Below the pieces are notes generated by a model. The model was not told where the DNA came from, did not search any database, and saw nothing but the letters and a program-made list of their open reading frames with translations. Of a stretch of 64,000 nucleotides of DNA, positions 45,732 through 55,555 are shown in pieces. A program made the position numbers and the translations under genes. Source of the stretch: Streptomyces galbus (lineage in GTDB: Bacteria > Actinomycetota > Actinomycetes > Streptomycetales > Streptomycetaceae); NCBI RefSeq assembly GCF_005280195.1, contig NZ_SZPR01000027.1, positions 86,812-150,811 on the forward strand, written 5' to 3'. Positions within the stretch are counted from its first letter, which is position 1; each line of letters opens with the position of its first letter.

Positions 45732-46670
45732 ATGTACGAAACTAAATCCATGGCCACCACCGACCGGTACGCGCGCGCCCGGCACCCCGGGCACCTCCGG
45801 CAGGCCACGACGCTGGCCCTCGCCCACGCACTGTCGGCCGCCGAACGCGGCCTGGCGGTGATCCCCCTGTCCCGCACCAAGCTCCCGGCCCTGCGCTCCC
45901 CGCACCGCGACACACCGGAGCCGCAGGCGGGGCCGCCCTGCCGCGGCGAGTGCGGGCACCTCGGGCACGGGGTGCACGACGCCTCCACCGACCCGGCACG
46001 CGTGCGGGAGATGTTCGCCGCCGCGCCCTGGGCGACCGGCTACGGCATCGCCTGCGGCCTGCCGCCCCACCACCTCGTCGGCATCGACCTGGACACCAAG
46101 ACCGGCACCGACTCCTCGGCCGCCCTGCGCGAACTGGCGCTGCGCCACCTGTTCACCATCCCGCCGACGGTCGTGGTCGTGACGCCGTCAGGGGGCCGCC
46201 ACCTGTGGCTGACCGGACCACCGGACGTGCCCATCCCCAACTCCGCGAGCCGGCTGGCCCCCGGCATCGACGTCCGCGGCACCGGCGGCTACCTGGTCGG
46301 CCCCGGCTCCCGCACGGACCACGGCGTCTACGCCACCGCCCCGGGCACCGCCCACCTGCCCCCGGCGCCCTGCCCCCGGGCCCTGCTGCACCTCCTGCTG
46401 CCCCCGCCCCGCCCGGCGGCCACGACGACCGCCCCGTCCCCCGAGGACACCCACGGCCACGGCCTGATCCACTTCGTCCTCGCGGCCCACGAGGGCCAGC
46501 GCAACACCCGCCTGTTCTGGGCGGCCTGCCGCGCCTACGAGAACGGCATCGGCCCGACCCTCACGGAAGCCCTGATCCAGGCAGCGGTCCACACGGGCCT
46601 CACCCGGCGCGAGGCCCGCTCGACGGTGGCTTCGGCGGCGCGGATGACGGGGCGGCGGGGGGTGGGGTGA
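45732..46670 (+). CDS. Bifunctional primase/polymerase (prim-pol) domain protein
   Basis: 312 aa. Prim-pol core motifs: GIDLDTKTGTD (catalytic acidic pair), TPSGGRHLWL (His) and PGIDVRGTGGYLVGPGSR. The C-terminal helical part (HFVLAAHEGQRNTRLFWAACRAYENG) resembles primase C-terminal domains in mobile-element primases. It sits just outside the AICE boundary and next to the tRNA target. It may be an older element remnant or a fixed Streptomyces gene. ATG 45732 or ATG 45750 could be the start. Confidence 0.82.
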   Translation: MYETKSMATTDRYARARHPGHLRQATTLALAHALSAAERGLAVIPLSRTKLPALRSPHRDTPEPQAGPPCRGECGHLGHGVHDASTDPARVREMFAAAPWATGYGIACGLPPHHLVGIDLDTKTGTDSSAALRELALRHLFTIPPTVVVVTPSGGRHLWLTGPPDVPIPNSASRLAPGIDVRGTGGYLVGPGSRTDHGVYATAPGTAHLPPAPCPRALLHLLLPPPRPAATTTAPSPEDTHGHGLIHFVLAAHEGQRNTRLFWAACRAYENGIGPTLTEALIQAAVHTGLTRREARSTVASAARMTGRRGVG

Positions 46671-46722
46671 GCGACGCGGGTGGATGACGGAGACCTGGGC
46701 GACCACAGAGAAGGGGGACGCC

Positions 46723-46759
46723 GAGAGCCCCTGACCGATGGTGCTGGTCAGGGGCTCTC
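46723..46759 (-). terminator. Terminator of the tRNA-Ser target gene
   Basis: GAGAGCCCCTGACC (46723-46736) pairs perfectly with GGTCAGGGGCTCTC (46746-46759). It lies directly downstream (minus strand) of the tRNA-Ser 3' fragment and belongs to the original tRNA locus. Confidence 0.75.
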
Positions 46760-46766
46760 TCGCCTG

Positions 46767-46820
46767 CGGTGGGTGTGGGATTTGAACCCACGGTGACATC
46801 GCTGCCACGACGGTTTTCAA
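46767..46820 (-). other. Attachment site: 3' part of tRNA-Ser (TGA)
   Basis: On the minus strand the sequence from the anticodon loop (CTTGAAA) through variable arm, T-arm GTGGGTTCAAATCCCAC, acceptor ACCCACC and discriminator is intact. The 5' side is not: the bases before the anticodon cannot pair. This is the half tRNA left when an element integrates into a tRNA 3' end. The neighbouring integrase confirms an att junction; the restored full tRNA should lie at the other end of the element, beyond 64 kb. Confidence 0.85.
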
Positions 46821-46861
46821 GATCTCTCGGCGGTTCGGCGGGAGGATCGCTCCGCCGCAGG

Positions 46862-48040
46862 TCAGACGGGCACGAGCGCCCCAGCGGAGCCGTCATCATC
46901 GTCGTCGTGCCCGCTACGTGCCCCAGGGGCAGGGTCGTGCCCGCTGAGCCAGGAGTCAGCGGCTGCGGCCACCTGGTCGTCGCGACCGGCGACGGGACGA
47001 GCGTAGTGCCGAGTGGTGACGCTCGCGTTCGAGTGGCCGAGTCGGTGAGCGGCGGTCATGACGCCGTACCGGTCGGCGACCCACGTCCCGTGTGAGGCGC
47101 GGAGGTCATGCGGGGTCACATCGGTCAGCCCGGCCGCCGAGACGGCAGGGTCGAAGTACGCCTTGCGCCACTGGTTGTAGCGCAGCGGCTTCCCCGCGGG
47201 CGTCGTGAACAGGAGCGCTTCATCACCGTCGGGCAAGGTCTCCAGGTGCCGGCCGAGCTTCTTCGCAAGCGACGGGCCAACTCGCAGGAGCCGCTTCTGA
47301 TGCGATTTCGGGGTGTCGAAGACCAAGGTGCCGTTGGCTTCGGCCAGGTTCTCATCGACCAGGACGAAGCCGCCGGACACGTCGATGTCCACGCGTCGAA
47401 GGGCGAACGCCTCGCCGACACGTAGGCCCGCGTACGCGAGGAGGGCGATCAACAGGTCATGCGGCTTGGCGGCACTCCGGACGATCCGGGAGGCTTCGAG
47501 AGGGGTCAGGATGTGCGGTTCGGTCTGCGGCATCCTCGGCAACTTCACGCCCCGGCACGGCGTCTGCGGGATCATGTCGTTGTCGACGGCGGCCCGCATG
47601 ATCTGCGAGAGCACCCGGTACGCCTGCCTGATCCGGGACGCGCTGAGTCCGTTGGTCTTCATCCCGCCGACCCACTCGACGACTGTGATCGGCCGGAGGC
47701 TGGACCGCTCACGGTCGCCGAGCGCCGGGACGATCAGCGAGTTGATCAGTGATCGGTACGTCGCTTGCGTCTTGTGCTTCAGCTGCGGAGAGACGGCGGC
47801 GAGCCAGCGGGACGACCAGTCGTGCACGGTCGTCTGCCCCTCAGCCGGATCGATCCACCGGCCCTCCTCGATCTCGATCCGCTTCCGGTTGAGCCAGCGG
47901 TCAGCGTCCGTCACCGTGGCGAACGTTCGATCACCGGGCCGGAGGACACCGTCAGGCCCGGGGTACCGGACCTGGAACCGGCCGGAGGGCAGCTTGCGGA
48001 TACGGCCGAAGCTCCGGCGGGAGTTGCGCTTGCCGGCCAT
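46862..48040 (-). CDS. Tyrosine recombinase (AICE integrase)
   Basis: 392 aa. The N-terminal AP2-like arm-binding segment (GRIRKLPSGRFQVRYPGPDG) is followed by a SAM-like core-binding domain (about 70-165). The catalytic domain has Arg207 (GLRVGE), Lys245, His311/Arg314 (HDLR), His336 (LGHS) and Tyr346. It recombines attP with the tRNA-Ser attB. ATG 48040 overlaps the stop of xis by one base, so the two are coupled. The att fragment begins 40 nt past the stop. Confidence 0.95.
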   Translation of the reverse strand: MAGKRNSRRSFGRIRKLPSGRFQVRYPGPDGVLRPGDRTFATVTDADRWLNRKRIEIEEGRWIDPAEGQTTVHDWSSRWLAAVSPQLKHKTQATYRSLINSLIVPALGDRERSSLRPITVVEWVGGMKTNGLSASRIRQAYRVLSQIMRAAVDNDMIPQTPCRGVKLPRMPQTEPHILTPLEASRIVRSAAKPHDLLIALLAYAGLRVGEAFALRRVDIDVSGGFVLVDENLAEANGTLVFDTPKSHQKRLLRVGPSLAKKLGRHLETLPDGDEALLFTTPAGKPLRYNQWRKAYFDPAVSAAGLTDVTPHDLRASHGTWVADRYGVMTAAHRLGHSNASVTTRHYARPVAGRDDQVAAAADSWLSGHDPAPGARSGHDDDDDGSAGALVPV

Positions 48041-48249
48041 CAGGCAGCCCTCCTCAGTCCCGCAGGCCGCCCAACGAGCGGCTCCACGGTGTTGGCGTTC
48101 ACGTATGCCTTTACGGCGCTTTCCGGGATGCGGACGTGCCGACCGACCTTGACGAAGGTGATGCGGCGTTCCTCGATGAGGCGGCGAGGGAAGCGGACAC
48201 CGGTACCGAGCTGCTCGGCGACCTGGTCCACGGTGAGGAGGCGGTCCAT
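48040..48249 (-). CDS. Excisionase-like MerR/AlpA HTH protein
   Basis: 69 aa winged-helix protein: LLTVDQVAEQLGTGVRFPRRLIEERRITFVKVGRHVRIPESAVKAYV. The HTH and wing are typical of Xis proteins next to AICE integrases, where it steers Int to excision. It follows rep by 2 nt and overlaps int by one base. Confidence 0.9.
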   Translation of the reverse strand: MDRLLTVDQVAEQLGTGVRFPRRLIEERRITFVKVGRHVRIPESAVKAYVNANTVEPLVGRPAGLRRAA

Positions 48250-48251
48250 CG

Positions 48252-49623
<1,372 letters not shown>

Positions 49624-49631
<8 letters not shown>

Positions 49632-49809
49632 GAGCACCCTCCCGGTTGCGACGGGCAGGAACGGTGCCGGCGCCGTGGCAGGCACGGCAGTCGACGGTGA
49701 TGATGCGCAGGTGGCCAGGTGGGGTGCGTCCGCCGGTCGTGATGGCGACGGAGTCGAAGCCGTCGCAGTTCGGGCAGATGCACGGTGCCGGGCGCGTGGG
49801 CTGCGGCAT
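49624..49809 (-). CDS. Small zinc-finger protein of the AICE
   Basis: 61 aa with two Cys pairs, CPNCDG and CRACHG, spaced about 28 residues, so one zinc ribbon is likely. It ends inside the start of rep (8-nt overlap), so the two are translationally coupled. Similar short proteins precede rep in other Streptomyces AICEs; role unknown. Confidence 0.8.
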
Positions 49810-49899
49810 GCTGGAGCTTCCTTCCGGTTCCTTCGGGATCAGGTAGGGACGGCGCCCGGGCGGCGGATGCTTGGCGGTATCGGAGCCGCCCGGGGCCGG

Positions 49900-50223
49900 T
49901 CAGCGACGCTTGGCGTCGGCATTGAGCAAGGAGCGCAGGACGACGGCGCAGACGGCGACCGAGGCGCCGGTGATGGCGACCGCCAGGAGCATGGAGACCA
50001 GAACGGCGCCGACGACCAGGACCCCGATGGTGCCGCCGCCGACGAGAGCGAGCGCGGTGCCGGGAGTGAGCTGCACGACCGCCCGGGACGAGGCCGGGGC
50101 GGCGGAGGCCGGCGGCGGGACCGGGGTACCGGGCGTGACGGTGGTCGGCTCGACGACGACCGCGGTGGACGGCGTGACCAGGCCGGTCGGCTGGGGCATG
50201 GTCGGGAGCTGGGGCCGGAACAT
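49900..50223 (-). CDS. SpdD-like spread/transfer protein
   Basis: 107 aa. The N-terminal 55 residues are Pro/Thr/Ser-rich, followed by a hydrophobic hairpin (LALVGGGTIGVLVVGAVLVSMLLAVAITGASVAVCAVVL). Spd proteins help plasmid spread between hyphal compartments in Streptomyces. AAAGGAGAA lies 6 nt before the ATG. Confidence 0.8.
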   Translation of the reverse strand: MFRPQLPTMPQPTGLVTPSTAVVVEPTTVTPGTPVPPPASAAPASSRAVVQLTPGTALALVGGGTIGVLVVGAVLVSMLLAVAITGASVAVCAVVLRSLLNADAKRR

Positions 50224-50258
50224 CAGCGGTTCTCCTTTCAAGTAGGCGGACGAGCGGG

Positions 50259-50414
50259 TTACTTGACGGCGGTGTCGATGACAGGGGCAAGGAGGCTGTC
50301 GGCGAGGAGGTAGCCGCCGAGAAGGAGTACGGCGATGAGCCACCAGGGCGGGCGGATGAGCTTGACGCCGAGGACTCCGACGCAGAGCAGGGCGAGCCAG
50401 AGCGGGACGTCCAT
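50259..50414 (-). CDS. Small membrane protein of the transfer module
   Basis: 51 aa, two closely spaced hydrophobic helices (VPLWLALLCVGVLGVKLI and WWLIAVLLLGGYLLADSLL). GGAGG precedes the ATG. It is of the Spd type by position and size. Confidence 0.75.
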   Translation of the reverse strand: MDVPLWLALLCVGVLGVKLIRPPWWLIAVLLLGGYLLADSLLAPVIDTAVK

Positions 50415-50428
50415 GGCAGAACCTCCGG

Positions 50429-50620
50429 TCAGTTGATGCGGCAGCGGTGGGTACGGGCGGCGAGCTGGGCAGCGGAGCGGCTGGAGTAGTCGGCGGACCA
50501 GCCGCAGCCGTCGTTGGTGCACACCGCCGCGTGCACGGAGCAGCCGCGCCGGTCGCGGTGGGTGCCGATCTGCACCGGGCCAATGCGCATCACGGAGTGG
50601 AAGTGGTCGCGGGCGGGCAT
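50429..50620 (-). CDS. Mobile element transfer protein (small Cys/Trp protein)
   Basis: 63 aa (MPARDHFHSVMRIGPVQIGTH...). The motif CTNDGCGWSADYSSRSAAQLAARTHRC is characteristic of a family annotated as mobile element transfer protein in Streptomyces AICEs. It lies one base after the next upstream gene. Confidence 0.85.
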   Translation of the reverse strand: MPARDHFHSVMRIGPVQIGTHRDRRGCSVHAAVCTNDGCGWSADYSSRSAAQLAARTHRCRIN

Positions 50621-50621
50621 G

Positions 50622-50816
50622 TCAGTCGGTCTCCGTTCGGCTGGTCGTCGGGTCGGGGAAGGTGGCGCGGAGTCCGGCGGCGGTGGCCGGTCGGGGCGTG
50701 AGCCGGGCGGCTTCCTCGGCGAGCAGGTGGGCGAGGTAGGGCCTGCCTGCGGCGACCATGTCGTGGACGCCGTCGAGGTAGTCGGCAACGGTCAGCCCGT
50801 AGGGGTCGGTGGCCAT
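50622..50816 (-). CDS. Small helical AICE protein
   Basis: 64 aa (MATDPYGLTVADYLDGVHDMVAAGRPYLAHLLAEEAARLTP...). Mostly helical and acidic, with no membrane segment. Recognised only by its position in the transfer module. Confidence 0.75.
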   Translation of the reverse strand: MATDPYGLTVADYLDGVHDMVAAGRPYLAHLLAEEAARLTPRPATAAGLRATFPDPTTSRTETD

Positions 50817-50832
50817 GGGTGGTGCCTTCCTG

Positions 50833-51513
50833 TCAGGTGAGCCGGGCGGCAATGGCGTCGGCGAGCTGGGGCGGGACGCCGAGGCGAGCGCGCAGGGTGT
50901 CGGAGTCGATCGGGGTACCGGTTCGCTGCTCGTGGTCGTCGGCGACCTTGCGGGCGTGATCGACCAGCGCGGCCGGGACCGGAGGAGCGGACACCGCAGG
51001 CGGAACCGGTACGGGCTCAGGCTCGGATGCGATAAGCGCGGCGGGCTCCCTGGTATCGGCCCCGGACGCGGGGGCGTGCTCCTGGTCGTCCTCGGCGGCC
51101 GGGGGGCCGGGTGCGGGGTCGGTGTCGGCCCGCGCTTCCGGCTCGACGTGCGCGGGCGTGTGGGCGAGGAGGGTGCCGCCTAGGAAGGCGAGCGCGGGCC
51201 AGGCGGCGACGAGGATGCGTAGCCAGGCCGGGACGGTGTGCAGGTCGAGAAGGCCGGCGGTGGCGACGTTGGCGCCGAGTGAGGCGACCAGAGCGATGAC
51301 GAACCAACACCAGGCCAGTCGGGTCGGTCCGTCGGTGCGCAGTCGACGCCAGGCGGCGACCAGCAGCAGGTCGACGCTGATCGGGTAGGCCCAGGCTTTC
51401 CAACCGTCCTGTCCGGCAGCGGCGGCGAGGTCGTGAAGGTGGGCGAAGGACAGCGCCCCCGCGATGACGGCCTGGACGAGGACGGCGTCGACGCGGAGAG
51501 CGGGGCGGGCCAT
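50833..51513 (-). CDS. DUF2637 membrane protein (SpdA/SpdB-type)
   Basis: 226 aa. Four hydrophobic helices occupy residues about 10-115, followed by a cytoplasmic Pro/Glu/Ala-rich linker and a C-terminal small domain (DSDTLRARLGVPPQLADAIAARL) resembling a short HTH. DUF2637 proteins are regular members of AICE transfer operons and are thought to aid intramycelial spread. Confidence 0.85.
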   Translation of the reverse strand: MARPALRVDAVLVQAVIAGALSFAHLHDLAAAAGQDGWKAWAYPISVDLLLVAAWRRLRTDGPTRLAWCWFVIALVASLGANVATAGLLDLHTVPAWLRILVAAWPALAFLGGTLLAHTPAHVEPEARADTDPAPGPPAAEDDQEHAPASGADTREPAALIASEPEPVPVPPAVSAPPVPAALVDHARKVADDHEQRTGTPIDSDTLRARLGVPPQLADAIAARLT

Positions 51514-51597
51514 CACGGTTCCCTTTCTGTCGTCAGGCATGGCCGGGGTAGGGATCTGGCACGAGGGTGGTCGCACCGACCGAGGCAGGGGTGACGT

Positions 51598-52956
51598 TCA
51601 GGCCGTGGCGGGGGCTGACTTGGTCAGCCGGACCCGGGCCGGGGGTACCGCGGCGACGGCGGGGCGGAAGGCCGCCAGCGCAGGCACGTCGGGGGTGCGA
51701 TGGGCGTGCTTGTTGCAGATGTTGACGGCGTCGCGCAGCGAGGTGTGCGGGGCGCGGATGCGATGCCAGCCGCCGGTGGAGTCTCCGGCGACGGCCAGCC
51801 CGCGCGTCTCGGGGGGAATCTGGATCGCGGCCAGCACAGCGTCAGGCGCAATATCGCCGAAGGCCATGTTCGCGGATGTCTCGTCGTTGACGCGATGGGC
51901 GGTACGACCGGTGAGCTGGGCGCGGAGCATGGTGATGCCCTTGCCGAGTTCGGAGCCGAAGCGCTGCCCGCAGACCTCCAGGTAGATACCGGCCGCGCGA
52001 CCGAGCTGGGCGAGGCGGACCAACGCGGTGATGATCCGGTCCCGTCGCTTCTCTTCGTCCTTGGTGGCGTACAAGGCGAGTTCGGCGACCTCGTCGACCA
52101 GGACCACTATCGGCACCGGCCGCAGATCCTCGGGCAGGTCCCAAATGTCGGAGGCGATCTCCGCATCCGGCACGGCGACGCTGATGCGCTGCTCGGCGCG
52201 GATGAGCTGATAGACGTCCGCCATGTGCCCGACAAGTGCTTCCAACAGCTCCAGGGCGGTATCGGGATCGTCAGCCAGCGCGGAGAACCGGCGGGCAAGC
52301 GGGAACAGCTCCACCCCTTGCTTGCAGTCGATGCCGACCAGGGCGACGTGTTGCGCGGCGAGGCCGACCACCAGGTTGCGCTGGTAGACCGACTTCCCGG
52401 ACTCCGTGGCGCCGAGGGTCAGCCCGTGCGGGACGGTCCGGTAGTCGCGGTAGTGGACCGAGCCGTCCTCGCGCAGGGCTACCGGGACACGCATCGGCCC
52501 TGTGTCGAACTTGGCGGGCATCTGCACCCGCTTCAGCACGTCGTAGCCGGTCATGCGTACCTCGACGACCCCGGAGCGGATCTCGCGGGATGTGACGCCG
52601 TACAGCCCGAAGGAGTGGCGGAGCCGGTCGGTGGCGGCGGCGACGTCGAAGGCGTCCTGCCCCGGCCTGAGCTTGAGACGGAGCACCAGGCCGGTGCGGG
52701 TCGGACGCAGCCGCAGGATGCGCGGCGCCCGAAATTCCGGCGTCTGCCGACCGGTCATGCGAGCCAGGGCCAGCCGCCACCGAGCCGGCGGAACGGTCAG
52801 CCCGCACGCGTCCATCACCGTCGTGTACCGGACCAGGACTCGCACGGTGGCGAGGGTGACGCCGAAGGAGAGCCAGTACCAGGCGGGGCGCCGCCACCGC
52901 AGGAGACCCGCAGCGGCAGCGACCACCAGCACAGTGACCAGTAACCAGGTGGTCAT
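51598..52956 (-). CDS. TraB-type FtsK/SpoIIIE DNA translocase
   Basis: 452 aa. One N-terminal hydrophobic helix (about 3-17) plus a second short one anchor it at the membrane. Walker A is GATESGKS (182-189) and Walker B VVLVDE (284-289), followed by the FtsK-type QLGRAAGIYLEVCGQRF. In Streptomyces this single hexameric protein moves double-stranded DNA between mycelia. The start lies 2 nt after the SCO3933-like gene. Confidence 0.93.
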   Translation of the reverse strand: MTTWLLVTVLVVAAAAGLLRWRRPAWYWLSFGVTLATVRVLVRYTTVMDACGLTVPPARWRLALARMTGRQTPEFRAPRILRLRPTRTGLVLRLKLRPGQDAFDVAAATDRLRHSFGLYGVTSREIRSGVVEVRMTGYDVLKRVQMPAKFDTGPMRVPVALREDGSVHYRDYRTVPHGLTLGATESGKSVYQRNLVVGLAAQHVALVGIDCKQGVELFPLARRFSALADDPDTALELLEALVGHMADVYQLIRAEQRISVAVPDAEIASDIWDLPEDLRPVPIVVLVDEVAELALYATKDEEKRRDRIITALVRLAQLGRAAGIYLEVCGQRFGSELGKGITMLRAQLTGRTAHRVNDETSANMAFGDIAPDAVLAAIQIPPETRGLAVAGDSTGGWHRIRAPHTSLRDAVNICNKHAHRTPDVPALAAFRPAVAAVPPARVRLTKSAPATA

Positions 52957-52958
52957 GA

Positions 52959-53306
52959 TCAGGCCGCCTTCGCGCCCGCAGCGGCCAGCGAGGTCACAGC
53001 GACCGCGCGGAAGGCGATGCCGTGCCGCTTCTGGCCGTTGAACTCGTTCTCCCACGGCCGGGCGATCAGACCCGTGAGCGCAACCGGAGTCCCCATGGCC
53101 AGCTCACCGGAGATTCCAGTCTCCGGAACGGTGACGGACAGGATCTCGACCTCGTCGTTGGCCGCGAACATCACGTCCACGGTCATCAGCTTCACGCCGT
53201 CGGCGTCCAAGGCGATCTCACCGGTACGGCGGTCACGCACCTTGGGCTGAGCGGGCTTGGCAACCATGACGATCGCGGCGGAGGTGTCGACGGGGATCTG
53301 ACGCAT
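52959..53306 (-). CDS. SCO3933-like regulatory protein
   Basis: 115 aa (MRQIPVDTSAAIVMVAKPAQPKVRDRRTGE...). A beta-rich fold possibly OB-like: EVEILSVTVPETGISGELAMGTPVALTGLIARPWE. It is the first gene of the tra operon in many AICEs and is annotated as SCO3933 family regulatory protein. The exact role is unknown. Its promoter region holds two strong palindromes. Confidence 0.85.
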   Translation of the reverse strand: MRQIPVDTSAAIVMVAKPAQPKVRDRRTGEIALDADGVKLMTVDVMFAANDEVEILSVTVPETGISGELAMGTPVALTGLIARPWENEFNGQKRHGIAFRAVAVTSLAAAGAKAA

Positions 53307-53415
53307 GATGGAGGTCCCTTCCAAGGGCGGGAGCGGCGCACTTGCTTGGCGGTGGGTCGCCGCTCCTGAGCAGTGATGGCATGCCGCAGCAAAGCGGCGG
53401 GATAGAGCTGCACTT

Positions 53416-53457
53416 CCTTCTGGTGCGCACCAGAAGGTTCCCTCTGGTGCGCACCAG
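53416..53457. promoter_or_regulatory. Twin palindromic operators of the tra operon
   Basis: The 14-bp palindrome CTGGTGCGCACCAG occurs twice (53420-53433 and 53444-53457), 24 bp apart. The first is part of a 22-bp perfect palindrome (53416-53437). They lie 110-150 bp upstream of the tra operon and divergent from the XRE gene. The AICE GntR repressor (KorSA-like) is the natural candidate binder. Confidence 0.8.
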
Positions 53458-53541
53458 TTGTCAAGCACGGTCGCTGGTCCGGCGCTTCAACTCGCCTGCC
53501 TGCGACACTTCAAGAGAAGCGCGGCGAGGAACGGTCCGGTA

Positions 53542-53582
53542 GTCAACAGGGGTTAACAGCAACCCCGTTAACCCCTGTCGAC
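53542..53582. promoter_or_regulatory. Long inverted repeat upstream of XRE regulator
   Basis: CAGGGGTTAAC (53547-53557) and GTTAACCCCTG (53567-53577) are perfect 11-bp arms around 9 nt, extendable to 16 bp with one mismatch. It is unlike the tra palindromes, so a second repressor, possibly the XRE protein itself, is likely. Confidence 0.75.
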
Positions 53583-53646
53583 CTGCGATGATGTGAGGCA
53601 TGCTGCTGTTACGGATCAACACCCCAACGTGGAGCGGCAGTACACG

Positions 53647-54777
53647 ATGAGTGGACTCAGGGCAGCACGGACGGCGCGGGAATGGTCGCAGGAGCGCCTG
53701 GTGCGGGAGATCGAACGCCATGCGCGCCAGCACATGCTGACCGTTGCCTCAACCGCGAGTTTGCGAGTGTACGTATCGGAGTGGGAGAACGGCCGCCGGA
53801 CGATCTCCAGCCGCTACGCCAAGATCCTCCGCGCCCTGCTCGGAGTCACCGACGCCGAACTGACCGGCGCACCGCAGTCACCGCCGGCACTCACCCCGGC
53901 CGATGGATACGACGAGCTGATCAGCCGTATCGACGAGGCTCGAAACGTAAGCCTGACCATGGTCAAGACGTTCATGGACCAGACCGAGTTACTCCGAACC
54001 ATCGACCGGCAGATGGGCGCCGCAAGCCTGGTCGACGAGATGACCGCCCACCTGTCGCGACTGGAAGACGCCCTCACCTTCGCGGTACTCCCGGAGACCC
54101 GGCGTCCGGTCGCCCTGGCCCTGGCCGGTGCAGCGACCCTGGCCGCCTGGCAGGCCCTCGACGTCGGCGCGGTCGAGCGAGCCTGGCGGCACTACGAGCT
54201 GGGGAAGCGGGCCGCCCAGGAGGCCGAGGAGCCCATGTACCTCGCGCACGCCACCGCCGAGCAGGCATATGTACTCTGCGACGCCGGACGCCCCGAGACA
54301 GCCGTCCACCTGGTCCGAGAGGCGCAAAGGCTCGGCGGACAGCGCATGTCCCCGCGCCTCCGGGCGTGGCTGTACGCAGCTGAAGCGGAGATCTGCGCCC
54401 GAGCAGGACTCCCCGACGACTGCCAACGAGCCCTTGAGCTCGCGACGCGGCATCTGCCCGCAGGAGAGGACGCCCGAGACCCCGACATGCTGAGCATCTT
54501 CCTCAACGAAGGCCACCTGACCAGGTGGCGAGGAAGCGCACTCGCCCTGGCCGGCGACGCCGAAGCCGTGAGCAGCCTGTACGCCGCGCTGGACACCACG
54601 GACCCCACGTTCATCAGGGCATCGGCGGGTCTCCGTTGCGACCTGGCCCAGGCCCACATCGCCCGCGGCGAGTACGGCGAGGCACAGAAGCACCTGCGGC
54701 AGGCCCGACTGGTGGCAAGTCGAACCGGGTCAGTGCGTCACCGGCGTCGGATCGAGCAGCTCATGCAGCGGATGTAG
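53647..54777 (+). CDS. XRE-family regulator with helical-repeat (TPR-like) domain
   Basis: 376 aa from ATG 53647; a GTG at 53593 would add 18 residues. The N-terminal HTH is LRAARTAREWSQERLVREIERHA ... VSEWENGRRTISSRYAKILRALLGVT (about 2-72). The rest is helical, with TPR-like pairs (ALAGAATLAAWQALDVGAVERAWRHYELGKRAAQEA; DLAQAHIARGEYGEAQKHLRQARLVA). Such proteins often sense small molecules or peptides through the repeat domain. Divergent from the tra operon. Confidence 0.88.
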   Translation: MSGLRAARTAREWSQERLVREIERHARQHMLTVASTASLRVYVSEWENGRRTISSRYAKILRALLGVTDAELTGAPQSPPALTPADGYDELISRIDEARNVSLTMVKTFMDQTELLRTIDRQMGAASLVDEMTAHLSRLEDALTFAVLPETRRPVALALAGAATLAAWQALDVGAVERAWRHYELGKRAAQEAEEPMYLAHATAEQAYVLCDAGRPETAVHLVREAQRLGGQRMSPRLRAWLYAAEAEICARAGLPDDCQRALELATRHLPAGEDARDPDMLSIFLNEGHLTRWRGSALALAGDAEAVSSLYAALDTTDPTFIRASAGLRCDLAQAHIARGEYGEAQKHLRQARLVASRTGSVRHRRRIEQLMQRM

Positions 54778-55555
54778 GCGAGGTGCCGGCGCCCCGTGAA
54801 GCGAGCACATGGAGAAGGGCGACCAGGGTCCCCGACCCCATCAGCTGACCACGGGCCATCAGTCCAGGAACGTCGGACAGAGGAACCCAGGCAATGTGCC
54901 CGGCCTCTTCCAGGTCGGTCGGCTCCCCGACGAGTTTGGCTCCACGGCCGACGAAGATCTCATGCGGCGAGTCGACCATGCCGACCATGGGCTGGTAAGT
55001 GACCACGTGCTCAAGCTCGTTCGGTCGCCATCCGGTCTCTTCCTCGACTTCACGGAGGGCCGTCTGAAGGGGTTCCTCACCCTGGTCGACGATGCCACCG
55101 GGGAGCTCCCAGCCGAAGGAGTCGGGGACGAACCGATACCGCCACATCATGAGGACGCGGTCCTGTTCGTCGATGACCGCGGCGATGGCTACGTGGTGGA
55201 GTTTCACTACGTGATGTTCGAACCGGTCGACGCCGGGCGGCTCGACGTCAACGAGGCTCAGCTTCACCCAGCGGTTGTCATACAGCGTCCGCTCACCATG
55301 GATCTGCCAGGGCTCCACATCAGCCGGCGCCTCCGTGGACACGGACCGATCCGGCACCCGGTAGGAGCTCCGGCCGTGAACCTCGACGAGGCCCTCAGCA
55401 ACGAGCTTGGCCAGCACCTGACGCAGGGCCGTGCGGCCGATCTCCAGCTCTTCCGACAGAGTCCGCTCGGACGGGAGCTTGGAACCTGGCGAGTACTTGC
55501 CCGCAGCGATCCACTCACGAATCGTGCGGTAGACCCGCTCCGACTTGGGTCCCAT
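54761..55555 (-). CDS. GntR-type HTH fused to NUDIX hydrolase (KorSA/Pif-like fusion)
   Basis: 264 aa. Residues 1-70 are a GntR winged helix (VYRTIREWIAAGKYSPGSKLPSERTLSEELEIGRTALRQVLAKLVAEGLVEVHGRSSYRV). Residues about 110-250 are a NUDIX domain with intact box G154-x5-E160-x7-R168-E-V-E-E-E-T-G-W176. In pSAM2 the repressor KorSA (GntR) and the NUDIX protein Pif, which gives pock immunity, are separate; here one protein carries both types. It converges with the XRE gene (17-nt overlap). A short dyad CCACA/TGTGG at 55595-55612 lies just upstream and may be its own site. Confidence 0.9.
   Translation of the reverse strand: MGPKSERVYRTIREWIAAGKYSPGSKLPSERTLSEELEIGRTALRQVLAKLVAEGLVEVHGRSSYRVPDRSVSTEAPADVEPWQIHGERTLYDNRWVKLSLVDVEPPGVDRFEHHVVKLHHVAIAAVIDEQDRVLMMWRYRFVPDSFGWELPGGIVDQGEEPLQTALREVEEETGWRPNELEHVVTYQPMVGMVDSPHEIFVGRGAKLVGEPTDLEEAGHIAWVPLSDVPGLMARGQLMGSGTLVALLHVLASRGAGTSPTSAA

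Noticed and set aside
46767..46830. A complete tRNA-Ser at the AICE junction.
   Set aside because: The 5' half is missing: sequence before the anticodon cannot form the D-arm or acceptor, so it is an attachment-site fragment.
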